The translations under genes and the position numbers were made by a program. From Planctomycetota bacterium (GTDB lineage Bacteria; Planctomycetota; Planctomycetia; Pirellulales; PALSA-1355), in assembly GCA_003389325.1 (NCBI GenBank), contig QQVE01000065.1, positions 1-64,000 on the forward strand: a stretch of DNA of 64,000 nucleotides, read 5' to 3'. Below the pieces are notes generated by a model. The model had not been told where the DNA came from. It saw nothing but the letters and a program-made list of their open reading frames with translations, and did no database searches. Shown piece after piece: positions 1 to 12,192 of this stretch (position 1 is its first letter; the number at the start of each line of letters is the position of its first letter).

Positions 1-96
1 ATCGAAGAACTCGTTGACCTGGCCTACGAATGGTTCGGATACAAAGACAAGTTCGACATCGAAACATCGATCTACCCGCAAACCCTCGCGGCCTGA
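1..96 (+). CDS. C-terminal end of an unidentified protein (truncated by the window edge)
   Basis: The first 32 codons stay open in frame 1 and end at TGA (94-96). The readable tail is 31 residues, beginning IEELVDLAYEWF and ending YPQTLAA. It is rich in acidic and aromatic residues and looks like a folded protein tail. Short tails of this kind occur at the C-terminus of some transposases, but nothing visible here proves that, so no function is assigned. The gene body lies upstream of the window. Confidence 0.5.
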   Translation: MEELVDLAYEWFGYKDKFDIETSIYPQTLAA

Positions 97-619
97 GCCA
101 CTATCCCTTTTTCGTGGTCCTATTTAGCTGAATCTCAGCGGCCATGCTCCGCAGCGCGGCGGGGATTCCGCTGGCGTCGTTCCGGTGCGAAAAGACATTG
201 AACGGCTCATACGATGCGGCCATGAGTCTGTGACCTCGCTGAAGCACGAAACGGGCAAGCGCGATGGCCGGCATTGTTTGGTCGCGAGCCGCGTGATGCA
301 AGCAAACGGACGGCAACGTTTCGGACGATGCACCCTTCGGGAACTTTTCCTGCCCCTTTCGGCGCTCTCTCAGGGCCCCTTACGAACCAAGAAACGCGCC
401 GTGTTCGGTCGAGCCGGGAATGGTCGTGTGGTCCAGGGCGTTGATTGCTCCTCGGGCGGGCGCCTGAATGCGAAGCAGGTTAAGTTGATGGTCGCAACGA
501 CCCTCGGGCATGCATTGCTGAAGTAGCGGCAGGCTCCGCCGCGATTCGGCTATACTAGGAGCTAGCCCTAGGATGCGCGTTCGCCTCCCGCGGCCAGGGC
601 TGGCTCGTTGGGAATTGCC
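97..619. other. Gene-free stretch, no recognisable feature
   Basis: About 520 bases separate the truncated first gene from the small membrane protein at 620. Open frames exist on both strands, but they are rich in Arg, Pro and Cys, lack any recognisable domain and have no ribosome-binding site, so I treat them as chance ORFs. No terminator with a T-run and no RNA gene was seen. Confidence 0.4.
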
Positions 620-916
620 ATGGTAGATACGCGTCAACGCCGCCGATACTCGCTGCAACAGATGCTCTGGGGCGTCGTGCTCGCCTCCGTTGGGCTGGGG
701 CTGGTGCGCGCCCTTGTCGTTGACGAGTTTGGGAAGGGAGTCGCGGGGCTTTGGATGATCTTTCTGGCCGGAGGCTTGTTCGGCGGGGCCGTGTCGCTGC
801 TGTTCAATATTCGATTCGCAAACGATCTGACTGTTCCCTTCTGCCTGTTCGCGTTGGCCGGCGCCTTGCTGCTGCCGGCGGCGATGATTTTCCACGCTTT
901 CAGTCAGATTGATTAA
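620..916 (+). CDS. Small two- or three-helix membrane protein of unknown function
   Basis: A 98-residue protein from ATG 620; an in-frame TTG four codons upstream (608) is a less likely start. The N-terminus (MVDTRQRRRYSLQQML) is strongly basic and runs straight into a hydrophobic helix at about residues 14-32. Further hydrophobic stretches lie near 45-60 and 70-90. The pattern 'basic tail, then YSLQQML, then helix' is common in small planctomycete inner-membrane proteins, but it is not diagnostic of function. No catalytic motif is visible. It lies just upstream of a LamG/PEP-CTERM gene on the same strand with a 37-base gap, so co-transcription is possible. Confidence 0.6.
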   Translation: MVDTRQRRRYSLQQMLWGVVLASVGLGLVRALVVDEFGKGVAGLWMIFLAGGLFGGAVSLLFNIRFANDLTVPFCLFALAGALLLPAAMIFHAFSQID

Positions 917-953
917 ACTGGCCGAGAATCTACAGCACTAGTGAGGACCGCTC

Positions 954-1733
954 GTGAGAGTACGAACCCACGCGACCCACCTGCTCATGGCCGTCGCGCT
1001 TTGCGCGATTGCCGCCACCCATTCGCTTGCTGACTGGAATAGCACGATCGCGGCGAGCAATCCCCTGAACTGGTATCGCCTCGACGAAACGGGGCCGATC
1101 GCCATCGACTATGGTTCGGAGGGATTGGACGGGACTTACGGAACGGGCGTCCATGCGCCCACGCAAGGCGTGCCGGGACGCGTGGGCACGGCGGCGTCGT
1201 TCGACGGCGACCAGGACAACATCCTGCTCCACGGAGGCGACATCGCAGGCGATTGGACCGCCGAGTTCATCGTGATGAGAACGGGCACCAGGACTTCGGC
1301 CGAGCTGTTGCGGGGCGAACCGTTTGCCTCTCCCAGCTCGCACTTGAAACTCGAACAGTATCCCAACACCGGCCAGGTCGGCTACACGCAGTCGTTCGTC
1401 GCCGACCACGTGTTTTCGCCAGGCTACACCACCCCGCTGGATGAGTTTGTCCACTTGGTGTACGTCAAGACGGCCACCGAGATGAAGCTGTATGCCGACG
1501 GCGTCCTGAAAGGAACGAACGCCTCGACGATCTCCCTGCCACGCTACCAATTCGGTGACGCGATGGCCGAATCGCCGCTGGCCGTCGTCGACGAAATCGT
1601 GGTGTACGATCGGGCGTTGTCGCCTGGGGAGATCGCAGGTCACTTCAACGCCATCCCCGAACCGTCCACCCTGATCCTCGCCGCCTCGGGCCTCGCCGCC
1701 GCCGCGATTTGGGCACTGTGCAAGAGGCGATAG
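954..1733 (+). CDS. LamG-like (concanavalin-type) PEP-CTERM exported protein
   Basis: A 259-residue secreted protein starting at GTG 954. Residues 1-26 form a signal peptide. Residues about 30-235 look like a LamG/concanavalin-type beta-sandwich: 'NWYRLDETGPIAIDYG' near the start, a central 'WTAEFIVM', and the late 'LYADGVLKGT' and 'VDEIVVYDRALSPGEIAGHF', where the last element is typical of LamG domains. The C-terminus is a textbook PEP-CTERM signal: 'IPEPSTLILAASG', a hydrophobic helix, then KRR. In known systems this tail is cut by an exosortase and the protein is delivered to the envelope or extracellular matrix. No exosortase is encoded in this window. The ligand is unknown. Confidence 0.85.
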   Translation: MRVRTHATHLLMAVALCAIAATHSLADWNSTIAASNPLNWYRLDETGPIAIDYGSEGLDGTYGTGVHAPTQGVPGRVGTAASFDGDQDNILLHGGDIAGDWTAEFIVMRTGTRTSAELLRGEPFASPSSHLKLEQYPNTGQVGYTQSFVADHVFSPGYTTPLDEFVHLVYVKTATEMKLYADGVLKGTNASTISLPRYQFGDAMAESPLAVVDEIVVYDRALSPGEIAGHFNAIPEPSTLILAASGLAAAAIWALCKRR

Positions 1734-1768
1734 CTTCGGCGTGTGGCGCGTGCGCCTCAGGTATACTG

Positions 1769-2062
1769 ATGCCGATGAGTGGCAGCGTCCCTGTACCCAA
1801 GTGGTTCCGGATCCTGTACCGCCTGTCGGCGGCCGCGGTTGTGGCAGGCTTGGTGTGTGCCTGGCTCTGCGAAGCGCATGGCGTGCGATGGCTTATGCCT
1901 GTAGCGTTATCGTTAACATTGGCAGGACCGCCGGTGTTCCTCCTCACGGCTTGGCTGGGTGTCGGGCTGGAATGGGTGCGGCCTACCGACGCCGTGTGCT
2001 ATTCGCTGCTGTTCGTGGGATCGCTGATCGTCTTATGGTTCTCCCTCCCGAACATTCAGTGA
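1769..2062 (+). CDS. Small integral membrane protein, unknown function
   Basis: A 97-residue protein. The open frame extends upstream to 1709 into the PEP-CTERM gene, but the tandem Met codons at 1769 and 1775 give a sensible start just before the first helix (VPKWFRILYRLSAAAVVAG). Three hydrophobic segments are visible (about residues 15-35, 40-60 and 75-93) and the tail is short. There is no conserved motif that I recognise. It follows the LamG/PEP-CTERM gene by 35 bases on the same strand and precedes uvrA by about 190 bases. That gap contains a copy of a dispersed hairpin repeat. Confidence 0.5.
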   Translation: MPMSGSVPVPKWFRILYRLSAAAVVAGLVCAWLCEAHGVRWLMPVALSLTLAGPPVFLLTAWLGVGLEWVRPTDAVCYSLLFVGSLIVLWFSLPNIQ

Positions 2063-2154
2063 ATCGTCCAAACTGCAACATATGGCGGATTGCCGGGATT
2101 CGGCGTTCATCACTCCGCTCGACGAATGGTAGGGCCACGATCTGCAAGGTGTTT

Positions 2155-2184
2155 CTGCGACGGCTCACGGAGTGAGCCTGCTAC
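2155..2184 (+). repeat. Dispersed hairpin repeat, family A, copy 1
   Basis: A 30-bp element with core GGCTCACGGAGTGAGCC (2162-2178), which can fold into a 7-bp stem with a 3-base loop. The whole 30-bp unit occurs again as an exact reverse complement at 12189-12218 and with two mismatches at 12273-12302. It lies upstream of uvrA. The role is unknown; a REP-like or mRNA-end hairpin would fit. Confidence 0.8.
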
Positions 2185-2255
2185 TTTGCCGGCGTGCCGC
2201 TTCTGTGATAGGCTCTAAGTTGCATCATTGTTGACTGACCTGCTTTGGGCCTCCT

Positions 2256-5138
<2,883 letters not shown>

Positions 5139-5166
5139 GCCGCGGCTCGCTTCGCCCGCAGATCCG

Positions 5167-8100
5167 CTAGCTCCCTAGCGACTCGAAGTAAGCATCGACC
5201 GGCGAAGCGAGCGAATCGACGGAAGCTGCGTTGCTGGTCCGTTGAGTTCCAACAACCGTCGCCTCGGCCGATTCCATCAGCCGGCCCGCTTCGTGCTTCG
5301 CCCTGGGCGCCTTGTCCTTCTGTCGAACAACAGGTGCCGGTGCAGCAACCTCGACGATCGCGGGCGTGTCGGTTTCGTCGGACATGGCCAGGGCCAGCGG
5401 CACGGCCGAGCGGGCTGGGGCGATGCCGGCCGTCGCCGTCGGTTGGGCCTCGGCTACGGGCGTCGCCAGCGGCTCGCTCTCGGCCGCCGGCCACTGCGTC
5501 TGTGTCTGCGGAGCCGGGGCGGTGTCGTTCGGCTCGGCAGACTGGGACTGCTGCATGAGCAGATAGTTGATGACCTGCAACACGTCGGAAGCTTGCAGGA
5601 CGTTGTTGCCGTTGGTATCGATCCAAAATTCAGGATTACCGGTTCCCGGATCCGGCAGCGTGCCGGCCTGGCCCATCAGAATGTGGTTGATGACGATCAA
5701 CGCATCGGCGGCCGACACGCTGCCGCTGTTGTTGACGTCCAGCCGATTGAGCGGGTTTTGCCAGCGTGGTGGCGTGACGCTCTTGCCGTGCAGAAACAAT
5801 TGCTGGATCTCCAGCGGCGAGAGGGCCCGGCTGTAGATCGATTCGTTCACCAGACCGCCCACGAAGGGCGCGAAAGAACTGGGCCGGGAGGGGCCGGTGT
5901 TGGACGTGAAGCTGCGGCTGCCGATGAACAGGTCGTATCCCGCGCCCGTCGGATAGTCGCCGTCGGCGCCGGTAAGCGTGTTGGCCGACGTGTACGACGT
6001 GATCGTGTCGTCGTCCAGCGGCGTCACGTAGAACTGCACGGGACGGTCGGGTCCCGAACCGGCGATTGCGATGTGATACCATCCGTCGTTGCCGAATACG
6101 CCGGCGGGGGTCGCGCCCTCGAATCGAACGACCGAATGATTCGCCGTCACCAGCAGGCTCAGGCTGCCGTCCGTATCGCGAAACAGGCTGAAGCCGGGGA
6201 TGTCCGTTCGGGCGTTGGAAGTATCGAACAGCGTCATCACGCCGCTGGCGTCGCCTTCTATCTTGGCAAACACCGACATCGTGAACACACCCGTGTTCTG
6301 GATAAAGTCGAAGCTGCTGGCGTCGGGGCCGTCGATCTTGGGCACCCTCAATCCCGAGCCGAACGATTGTCCCGGGCGAACAAGGTGTCTCCAGTGAGAT
6401 CCGATCGTCCCGTCGCTGGAGTAGAGAATGCTCCGAAGGGCGGAGTCGGAGTAGACGCGATAGCCGTTCTGCGAAGCGTCCCGCATGCTGCGCGTCGACA
6501 TGCCCTCGAAGGGCACAAGTGGCAAAGGATCGACCTGTGCCGCGTGATCGCCGAAGAAAAAGTCGGGATGATAGGCAGGCAGCCAGAACTCGAGGCCGGG
6601 GACCGCTGTGGGCGCGTTGAACGCGAACGGTTCCGACGGAGGAGGCGTGGGACTAACCAAGTCGACTGGCAGGAAGTCCTGTGGAGCGAGCGCCGCGTGA
6701 GTAAATCGCACCGTGTCGATGGTGACCGCCAATTGGTTGCCGGCGCCGGGTCCATTCAGATCGTTGTACGATCCCAGCACAACGGCGTCGAAGTAGGAGA
6801 CGCCGCTCGGCAGCCGTGGTACGGTTGTATCAGCCGTTCCGCCCGACACGCTGACTCCGTCAACGTACAGCCGTATCAGGCGATTGTTCGCATCGCGGAC
6901 CGCCGCGATGTGGTGCCACTGGCCGTCGTTGATGGCCGAGTTGGTGGTGATCGACACTGTGTTGATCGTGTCAAACAGCGAAAAGCGAAGCCTGCCGTCG
7001 ATGACTTCGAGCGTCCAGTTTTGCACGTTCGGCCGCGTGCCGACCAGGATCCCGTTGTCGTCGGTCGTCTTGATCATTAGCTCGGCGGTAAAACTCCCCC
7101 CGGGCTTAAGTTGCAGCGGAGAAATACCTCCCTTGGTCAGGACAACGCGATCGTCTCCTTCGGTAAGTTCGAGGGCCGAGTCGCCGTTGCGGCCGGCCAC
7201 GTAACTCGGCGGCGAACCGGCTACGGTGCCGCGCTGATCCCACGGCCCGTAGTCCTGAATCGCGGCACCAGCGGTATTGGCCGGCATACCGGGCTGGCCC
7301 TCGTTGAAAAACCACTCGAACCGATAAGGATCGTCGCTCTCCAACCAGCGCAAGTTGATGCGAACCAGTCCAGTCTTTTGGTAGAAATCTCCACCCGACG
7401 CGACGCCGCCGACCAGAGTGCCGCCGGAGTGTCCCCGGTTGAAGGCCAGCAGGACGGTGTCTGGCCCGACCTTGGTCATGCCCGAATAGCCCGAGAAACC
7501 CCAGAAGACAACTTTCCGGCGCGACCAGGTTTGAGCATCATCGTAGCTGACCCAGATCGTCATCTCCTGCCGCACATTGTCTGTTCGATTGGAGGGAGAG
7601 GCGAACAGAATGACATCGTCGTTGAGGCGTAGCAAGCTACCCTGGACGTTGGTGGACGTCAGGGCATGTTCCAGGGAGTTCGTAGTCCACGTGATTCCGC
7701 CGTCCGTGCTGAACGACTTGCCACGGCTGTTGATCGTGTTGTCAACCATGCGGCTGCTCATGTAGACGGTGCCGTCGGACAACTCGACCAGCGCGTTCTC
7801 ATTCGTGTTGTCGTTGGGGGACGGCTCACCGTCAGGGTCGGGCGAGAAGCCGCCGCCCAGACGCCAGGTTTGGCCGTGATCATCGGAATAGATGACGTGC
7901 GCGTAAGACTTGCCCGTAACACCGCCCGTAGTGCGATGATCGGCGGGAATCAAGAGTCGGCCGGCGTGGGCCCCATGCTCCAGTTGAATACCGTTGCCCG
8001 GTCCCAGTGCGTTCCAGCCCCAGGGAGTATCGGGGTACATGCCCGGCGGGCCAGGATTTCCCTCGTCGGTAACCTTGACCGAGGTGGTGATGTTGACAGG

Positions 8101-9273
8101 AACGCTCCAGGACGCGCCATCGTCGGAGGTCTTGGTAACCCACACCTGATCAATCGGGCTGTTGTACAGGAGGAACACATCGCCGGTGACCCGGTCGACG
8201 ACCGGCGTGGGACTGCCCAGGCGCGGGAACGGGCCGGACGGCACGACGGACACAACGACAGCGGGACTGGTCCAGGTGGCGCCGCCGTCGAAGCTGCGGC
8301 GCTGCACAATCGAGTACGAGGCGCCGTCGGTTTCGTTCTTCCGCCCCTCGGCGAAGGCCAGCACAACACCAGAGTTCGTCGTTACGAGCGTGGGCGCGTA
8401 GTACACCGAGTGACCGCCGTCGCCCCAATGAAATAGCTCGATCGGCATCCGCTGGTGAGCCGGGTCGACTTCCACCTCCGGCGTGACCAGCGCCAGGGCC
8501 GTTTCCGAGGTGGTCGAGTTGTTGTCCGCGATCCCGGCGTCGACCGCATTGGCCAGGCCGTCGCGGTTGTAGTCGTAGGGCGAGGTGATCGCCGCGGCGC
8601 CGTGATGATCGAGCGGGCCCTGGCGGTCGGTGTCGTCGACGATCGCATTGTCCGGATTGTTGCCCGACTCGCCCGGTGCGTTGCCGAAGAAGAACACGTC
8701 GTCGGCCGCCAGTCCCGTGGCCGCGGTGGCTTTGAGCGTCACCTCGAGCCAGGTCTTCTGGATTGCGCCGTCGGGCCAGACGATTTCGATGCGCGTCGAT
8801 CCGTCGGCGCCCGCGCCAAGGCGGAGGGTGATCGCGGTCGGTTCCGGTGCGTCGACCCAACTGGCGGTGTCGTCGACATTGCCCACGCGGAAGGTGAAGT
8901 CGTCGGCCGTGAGCGTTTCGCTGGGCAGCCCGGCCACGTCGATCATCACGCCGTTGATGCCGCGGCTGTAGCTGGTGTAGTTGGCAAACGCGGCCCTCTG
9001 CCCCGGCAGCAGCGCCTGTTTGTCCGTCGCGATGGCGGCGTCGTCGGCCGCGTTTGCGGCCGGATCGAAACCGTCGAACGCGGAGTTGTTGTAGAAGATG
9101 CTGCGGTCCACGACCTCGACGTCGACCAGGTCGTGAAAGACCGGCTCGGCCGACATCAGATAGCGCGGCTCGAGCGCGTCGACAAGCAGTTGTCGGAAGC
9201 GGCGCGCACGCCGATCGGTGCGCGCGCGACATCGGCGCGAGTCTCGACCGCCTCCGGAACTCGTGAGCCTCAA
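5167..9273 (-). CDS. Giant LEPR-type exported protein: sialidase (BNR) domain, LamG domains, dockerin-like repeats
   Basis: About 1368 residues if started at TTG 9273, which has an AGGA 7-8 bases upstream; GTG at 9309 or 9315 is also possible. A longer start would overlap the upstream redoxin gene. A basic N-terminus leads into VDALEPRYLMSA (about residues 31-42), the LEPR-type export motif of planctomycetes. Residues about 240-640 form a sialidase-like beta-propeller with Asp-boxes: SFDGGATW, SDDGASW, SDDHGQTW, STDGGITW and the weaker SYDDAQTW. LamG-like sandwiches follow at about 695-865 and 930-1165. Near 1175-1245 are two dockerin-type calcium loops (DVNNSGSVSAADALIVINHI and DTNGNNVLQASDVLQVINYL). 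The tail is Ala/Pro/Thr-rich. It probably binds or cleaves sialic acid-like sugars outside the cell; catalytic Arg and Tyr residues were not mapped. Confidence 0.85.
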   Translation of the reverse strand: MRLTSSGGGRDSRRCRARTDRRARRFRQLLVDALEPRYLMSAEPVFHDLVDVEVVDRSIFYNNSAFDGFDPAANAADDAAIATDKQALLPGQRAAFANYTSYSRGINGVMIDVAGLPSETLTADDFTFRVGNVDDTASWVDAPEPTAITLRLGAGADGSTRIEIVWPDGAIQKTWLEVTLKATAATGLAADDVFFFGNAPGESGNNPDNAIVDDTDRQGPLDHHGAAAITSPYDYNRDGLANAVDAGIADNNSTTSETALALVTPEVEVDPAHQRMPIELFHWGDGGHSVYYAPTLVTTNSGVVLAFAEGRKNETDGASYSIVQRRSFDGGATWTSPAVVVSVVPSGPFPRLGSPTPVVDRVTGDVFLLYNSPIDQVWVTKTSDDGASWSVPVNITTSVKVTDEGNPGPPGMYPDTPWGWNALGPGNGIQLEHGAHAGRLLIPADHRTTGGVTGKSYAHVIYSDDHGQTWRLGGGFSPDPDGEPSPNDNTNENALVELSDGTVYMSSRMVDNTINSRGKSFSTDGGITWTTNSLEHALTSTNVQGSLLRLNDDVILFASPSNRTDNVRQEMTIWVSYDDAQTWSRRKVVFWGFSGYSGMTKVGPDTVLLAFNRGHSGGTLVGGVASGGDFYQKTGLVRINLRWLESDDPYRFEWFFNEGQPGMPANTAGAAIQDYGPWDQRGTVAGSPPSYVAGRNGDSALELTEGDDRVVLTKGGISPLQLKPGGSFTAELMIKTTDDNGILVGTRPNVQNWTLEVIDGRLRFSLFDTINTVSITTNSAINDGQWHHIAAVRDANNRLIRLYVDGVSVSGGTADTTVPRLPSGVSYFDAVVLGSYNDLNGPGAGNQLAVTIDTVRFTHAALAPQDFLPVDLVSPTPPPSEPFAFNAPTAVPGLEFWLPAYHPDFFFGDHAAQVDPLPLVPFEGMSTRSMRDASQNGYRVYSDSALRSILYSSDGTIGSHWRHLVRPGQSFGSGLRVPKIDGPDASSFDFIQNTGVFTMSVFAKIEGDASGVMTLFDTSNARTDIPGFSLFRDTDGSLSLLVTANHSVVRFEGATPAGVFGNDGWYHIAIAGSGPDRPVQFYVTPLDDDTITSYTSANTLTGADGDYPTGAGYDLFIGSRSFTSNTGPSRPSSFAPFVGGLVNESIYSRALSPLEIQQLFLHGKSVTPPRWQNPLNRLDVNNSGSVSAADALIVINHILMGQAGTLPDPGTGNPEFWIDTNGNNVLQASDVLQVINYLLMQQSQSAEPNDTAPAPQTQTQWPAAESEPLATPVAEAQPTATAGIAPARSAVPLALAMSDETDTPAIVEVAAPAPVVRQKDKAPRAKHEAGRLMESAEATVVGTQRTSNAASVDSLASPVDAYFESLGS

Positions 9274-9413
9274 GTCTCGGTCCTGGCTGGGGAGAAGTGC
9301 TGCCCTCACCCTCACTCTAACCGTTGCCCAGTATTCTCGCAACGAAGTCGCAGGAAGGCGCAAATCCCCCCGGAATCGACGAGCGCGCCTTCCCGCGCGA
9401 GCGGGGTGCCGCG

Positions 9414-9977
9414 CTACTTTCCCCCGGACAACGCTTCCAGCACCTTGGCCGTGTTGGCCCGCCCTCCGTGAGTCTTGCTCACCTTGGCGAACCGCACGTT
9501 GCCGTCGGTGCCGATCACAAACGTCGACGGGTAAGCGGTTTCCCGCGGGGCGTCCCAACGCAGGCCATAGGCGTTGGTGAACTCGTAGCCCGGATCGGTG
9601 ACAAACGCGAAGTTGTCGGGCAGTGACTTGCCCTTGATGAACTCGGCGGCGCGGGCATCCAGATCGTCGGCCGGACCTGGATAGACTAGCACGACTTGGG
9701 CGCCCGCGGACTTGAAGTCCTCAGCATGCTTTAGCAGGTTGCTCACCTGAAACGAACAAATCGGGCACTGATAGCCCGGGTATCCCCGGAGTACGACGAG
9801 CACGACCGGCGCATCGGGTTTCAGCTTTTCAAGCGAGACCGATTGGCCATCGAGATCTTCGAGCGTGAAGTCGGGAGCCTTGTCGCCGACGGCTGGAATC
9901 TTGGCCTCGTCGGCTCGGGCAACCGCTACGGCAAGTCCGAGGCAAATCGCCAGAGCACTGGTGGCACGTTTGATCAT
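9414..9977 (-). CDS. Exported peroxiredoxin/thioredoxin-fold (AhpC/TSA-like) protein
   Basis: A 187-residue protein with a signal peptide (residues 1-23, ending VAVARADEA). It then has the usual redoxin layout: 'VGDKAPDFTLEDLDG' at 30-44, a hydrophobic strand, and the redox site YPGYQCPICS with Cys71 and Cys74. A CPIC pair rather than the single-Cys PxxxTxxC of 2-Cys peroxiredoxins suggests a thiol-disulfide role or an atypical peroxiredoxin of the 'peroxiredoxin-like' group. It should act outside the cytoplasmic membrane. It sits upstream of the sialidase gene on the same strand with about 140 bases between them, so a shared transcript is possible but there is no obvious functional link. Confidence 0.85.
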   Translation of the reverse strand: MIKRATSALAICLGLAVAVARADEAKIPAVGDKAPDFTLEDLDGQSVSLEKLKPDAPVVLVVLRGYPGYQCPICSFQVSNLLKHAEDFKSAGAQVVLVYPGPADDLDARAAEFIKGKSLPDNFAFVTDPGYEFTNAYGLRWDAPRETAYPSTFVIGTDGNVRFAKVSKTHGGRANTAKVLEALSGGK

Positions 9978-10073
9978 GGTCCTGGTCTCCTGGTGGGTCG
10001 ATGGGAGCGGATGCCGGATTGGACGAGCGACGAGGCGGCCCGTTACGGCGGCCGCGGATATTGTAGCAGTCGG

Positions 10074-11192
10074 CTACCGCCGAGCGAACTTTCCCAGCGC
10101 ATCGGGGTCGAGCTCAATGCCCAGGCCCGGCCCGGTGGGCACGAGCAAATGGCCCTCGGCATCCAATTCGAACCGCGGCAGCACGAGCTGTTCGACGTAG
10201 GGCACGCCGGTCTGGTATTCCACCCAGCGGGCCACGGGCATGGCCGCCGAGAGGGCCAGATCGGCCGCCACGCCGACCGCCGTGTTCCAGCCGTGAGGCA
10301 CCAGCAGCACGCCGTGGTCGGCCGCCATCCAGGCCAGCCGCAACCCTTCGCTCAGGCCGCCGCACTTGGTCAAGTCGGGCTGAATGATGTCGACGGCCCG
10401 CGACTCGATGAACGGGGCGAACGCCTGCCGCCGGGTGAGCACTTCGCCGGTGGCCACCAGCACCGGCGAGGCCTCGTGCAATTGGCGAAAGCCCTCGACG
10501 TCGTCGGGGGCCAGCGCTTCTTCGAACCAGACGATGCCGTGATCGGCAAGCATCTTCGCCGTCTCGCGCGCCCAATGCACGCCGTGCGGCCAGAATTGCT
10601 CGCTGCCGCCGGCATCGACCATCAGCTCCACGTCGTCGCCTACGGCTTGCCGTGCGGTGCGCACCAGCAACTCGTCCATCTGACGGCTGACGCGGCCGAA
10701 GGGTCGCCAGCCGAGCTTGATGGCCCGAAAACCGCGCTCGACCTGCTGGTGCAGCTTGTCGGCCAGCACGGGCGGATCGTCGAACAGGATCGAGGCATAG
10801 GGCTTGATGCGGTCACGGTAGTTGCCGCCCAGCAGCTTCGACACCGGCTGACCCAAGGCCTTGCCCCACAGGTCCAACAGCGCGATATCGAGCCCGCTGA
10901 TGGCGTGTTCGACCGAGCCGCCGCGCCCCAGCCAGAACGTGCTTTGCCGCAGGGTCTCGCTCACGCGCAGCGGCTCGAGCGCCGATTGCCCGACGAGCAT
11001 CGGCGAGAGCAGCTCGAGCGCGCCCTCGACCAGTGCCCGCGTGGTGTAGCAGCTTCCCAGCCCGACGAGGCCTTCGTCGCTGACGACTTCGACCAGCGTG
11101 TTGTATTGCACGTTGGGATCGGTGCCGCCGGGCCAGCCATGATCGTCGGTGGCGCCGCTCAAGGCAATCGTGCGGATCTCGGCGATCTTCAT
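10074..11192 (-). CDS. Mandelate racemase / muconate lactonizing enzyme family protein (enolase superfamily)
   Basis: A 372-residue enolase-superfamily enzyme; the open frame runs further upstream, but MKIAEIRTI at 11192 is the natural start. It has a capping N-terminal domain (1-125) and a beta-barrel. The catalytic set can be read directly: Lys159 in FRAIKLGW, metal ligands Asp193 (MVDAGG), Glu224 (WFEEAL) and Glu250 (ATGE), Asp273 (IIQPDLTKCGG) and a late general base His300 (VPHGWN). This Lys/His pattern fits acid-sugar dehydratases and racemases of the mandelate racemase subgroup. The substrate cannot be told from sequence. The neighbouring divergent creatininase-family gene (124 bases away) and MFS carrier suggest a small uptake and catabolism cluster. 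Confidence 0.88.
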   Translation of the reverse strand: MKIAEIRTIALSGATDDHGWPGGTDPNVQYNTLVEVVSDEGLVGLGSCYTTRALVEGALELLSPMLVGQSALEPLRVSETLRQSTFWLGRGGSVEHAISGLDIALLDLWGKALGQPVSKLLGGNYRDRIKPYASILFDDPPVLADKLHQQVERGFRAIKLGWRPFGRVSRQMDELLVRTARQAVGDDVELMVDAGGSEQFWPHGVHWARETAKMLADHGIVWFEEALAPDDVEGFRQLHEASPVLVATGEVLTRRQAFAPFIESRAVDIIQPDLTKCGGLSEGLRLAWMAADHGVLLVPHGWNTAVGVAADLALSAAMPVARWVEYQTGVPYVEQLVLPRFELDAEGHLLVPTGPGLGIELDPDALGKFARR

Positions 11193-11316
11193 CGGTTGAA
11201 CTCCGTCGCGGGCAGGAAGATACTCATGGTAACTCACGCTCGCCCGCGGCGCAAGCGAAGGCGCCCCGGCGAGCTGGCTTTGGTGTTCATCGCTTTCGTC
11301 CCTGTGCAGGTGCCCT

Positions 11317-12192
11317 GTGACTGACCGCACGACCACGGAATATCGCTACGAAAAACTGACTTGGCCCGAGATCAACGACGCGGTGGACCAGGGCCAGGTC
11401 TGCATCGTGCCTTGCGGCGCGGTCGAGCAGCACGGGCCGCACCTGCCGCTGGACGTGGACCTGGTCTGCCCGACGGGCATCGCCCGGGGCGCGGGCCAGC
11501 AGATACCGGACAAGATGAAGGTGCTTCCGGTCGTGGCGTACGGCTACACGGGGCACGTGATGGACTTCCCCGGCACGATCAACAACGACTTCGAGCACTT
11601 CATGCATCACGTGCTCGACATCACCAAGTCGCTGGCGTATCACGGCTTCAAGAAGATCGTGCTGCTCAACGGCCACGGCTCGAACATGCCCAACCTCGAC
11701 CTGGTGGCCCGGCGCACCAACCTGCAGACGGACGCCGAGTGCGTGCTGTGCGGCTGGTGGAACCTGTTGACCGTGGACAAGGAGTTCATGCCGCGCTGGC
11801 GGCAGAGCAAGTTTCCCGGCGGCTGCGCGCACGCCTGTGAGTTGGAGACGTCGCTCTACCTGTACCTCGACGGCGATCACGTGCGCCGCGACAAGATTGC
11901 CAACGGCACGATCAGCTTCAACGAGGAGGAGAGCCCGTTTAACTGGGTCGACCTGTTTGCCGCCGGCCCGGCAACGGTCATCTCGTGGACCAGCAGCTAT
12001 TCGGAGACGGGCGTGCTGGGTGAGCCCGAACTGGCCACCGCAGAGAAGGGACGCGAAGTGTACGAGGAGGCCGTGAAGCAACTGGTGCGGTTTGTCAGTT
12101 GGTTCAAGGACCGCCCCAAAGACGTCCGCCGCGACCGCCATCGACGCCCGCCCACGATGCCGATGCCGTGGGGACAGCGGCCGGTAGAGTAG
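11317..12192 (+). CDS. Creatininase-family amidohydrolase
   Basis: A 291-residue protein from GTG 11317. The family comprises metal-dependent amide hydrolases such as creatininase and the FAPy deaminase ArfB. The N-terminal metal site is clear: GAVEQHGPHLPLDVD places Glu37, His39, His42, Asp46 and Asp48. The second conserved block, LLNGHGSN, gives His120, and ACELETS (174-179) supplies the later acidic ligand. It is transcribed away from the enolase-superfamily gene and followed by an MFS carrier. Its stop codon lies inside a copy of the family A hairpin repeat. The exact substrate is unknown. Confidence 0.88.
   Translation: MTDRTTTEYRYEKLTWPEINDAVDQGQVCIVPCGAVEQHGPHLPLDVDLVCPTGIARGAGQQIPDKMKVLPVVAYGYTGHVMDFPGTINNDFEHFMHHVLDITKSLAYHGFKKIVLLNGHGSNMPNLDLVARRTNLQTDAECVLCGWWNLLTVDKEFMPRWRQSKFPGGCAHACELETSLYLYLDGDHVRRDKIANGTISFNEEESPFNWVDLFAAGPATVISWTSSYSETGVLGEPELATAEKGREVYEEAVKQLVRFVSWFKDRPKDVRRDRHRRPPTMPMPWGQRPVE

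Noticed and set aside
1..96. Transposase C-terminus at the left edge
   Set aside because: The tail resembles ends of some insertion-sequence transposases, but there is no terminal inverted repeat or catalytic residue in view, so it was kept as unidentified.
185..526. 113-codon ORF on the + strand near the left edge
   Set aside because: Basic, low-complexity translation without a ribosome-binding site or recognisable domain.
9316..9558. Upstream extension of the sialidase frame
   Set aside because: It overlaps the redoxin gene in another frame and is Arg-rich. The LEPR motif lies well downstream, so a start at 9273-9315 is preferred.
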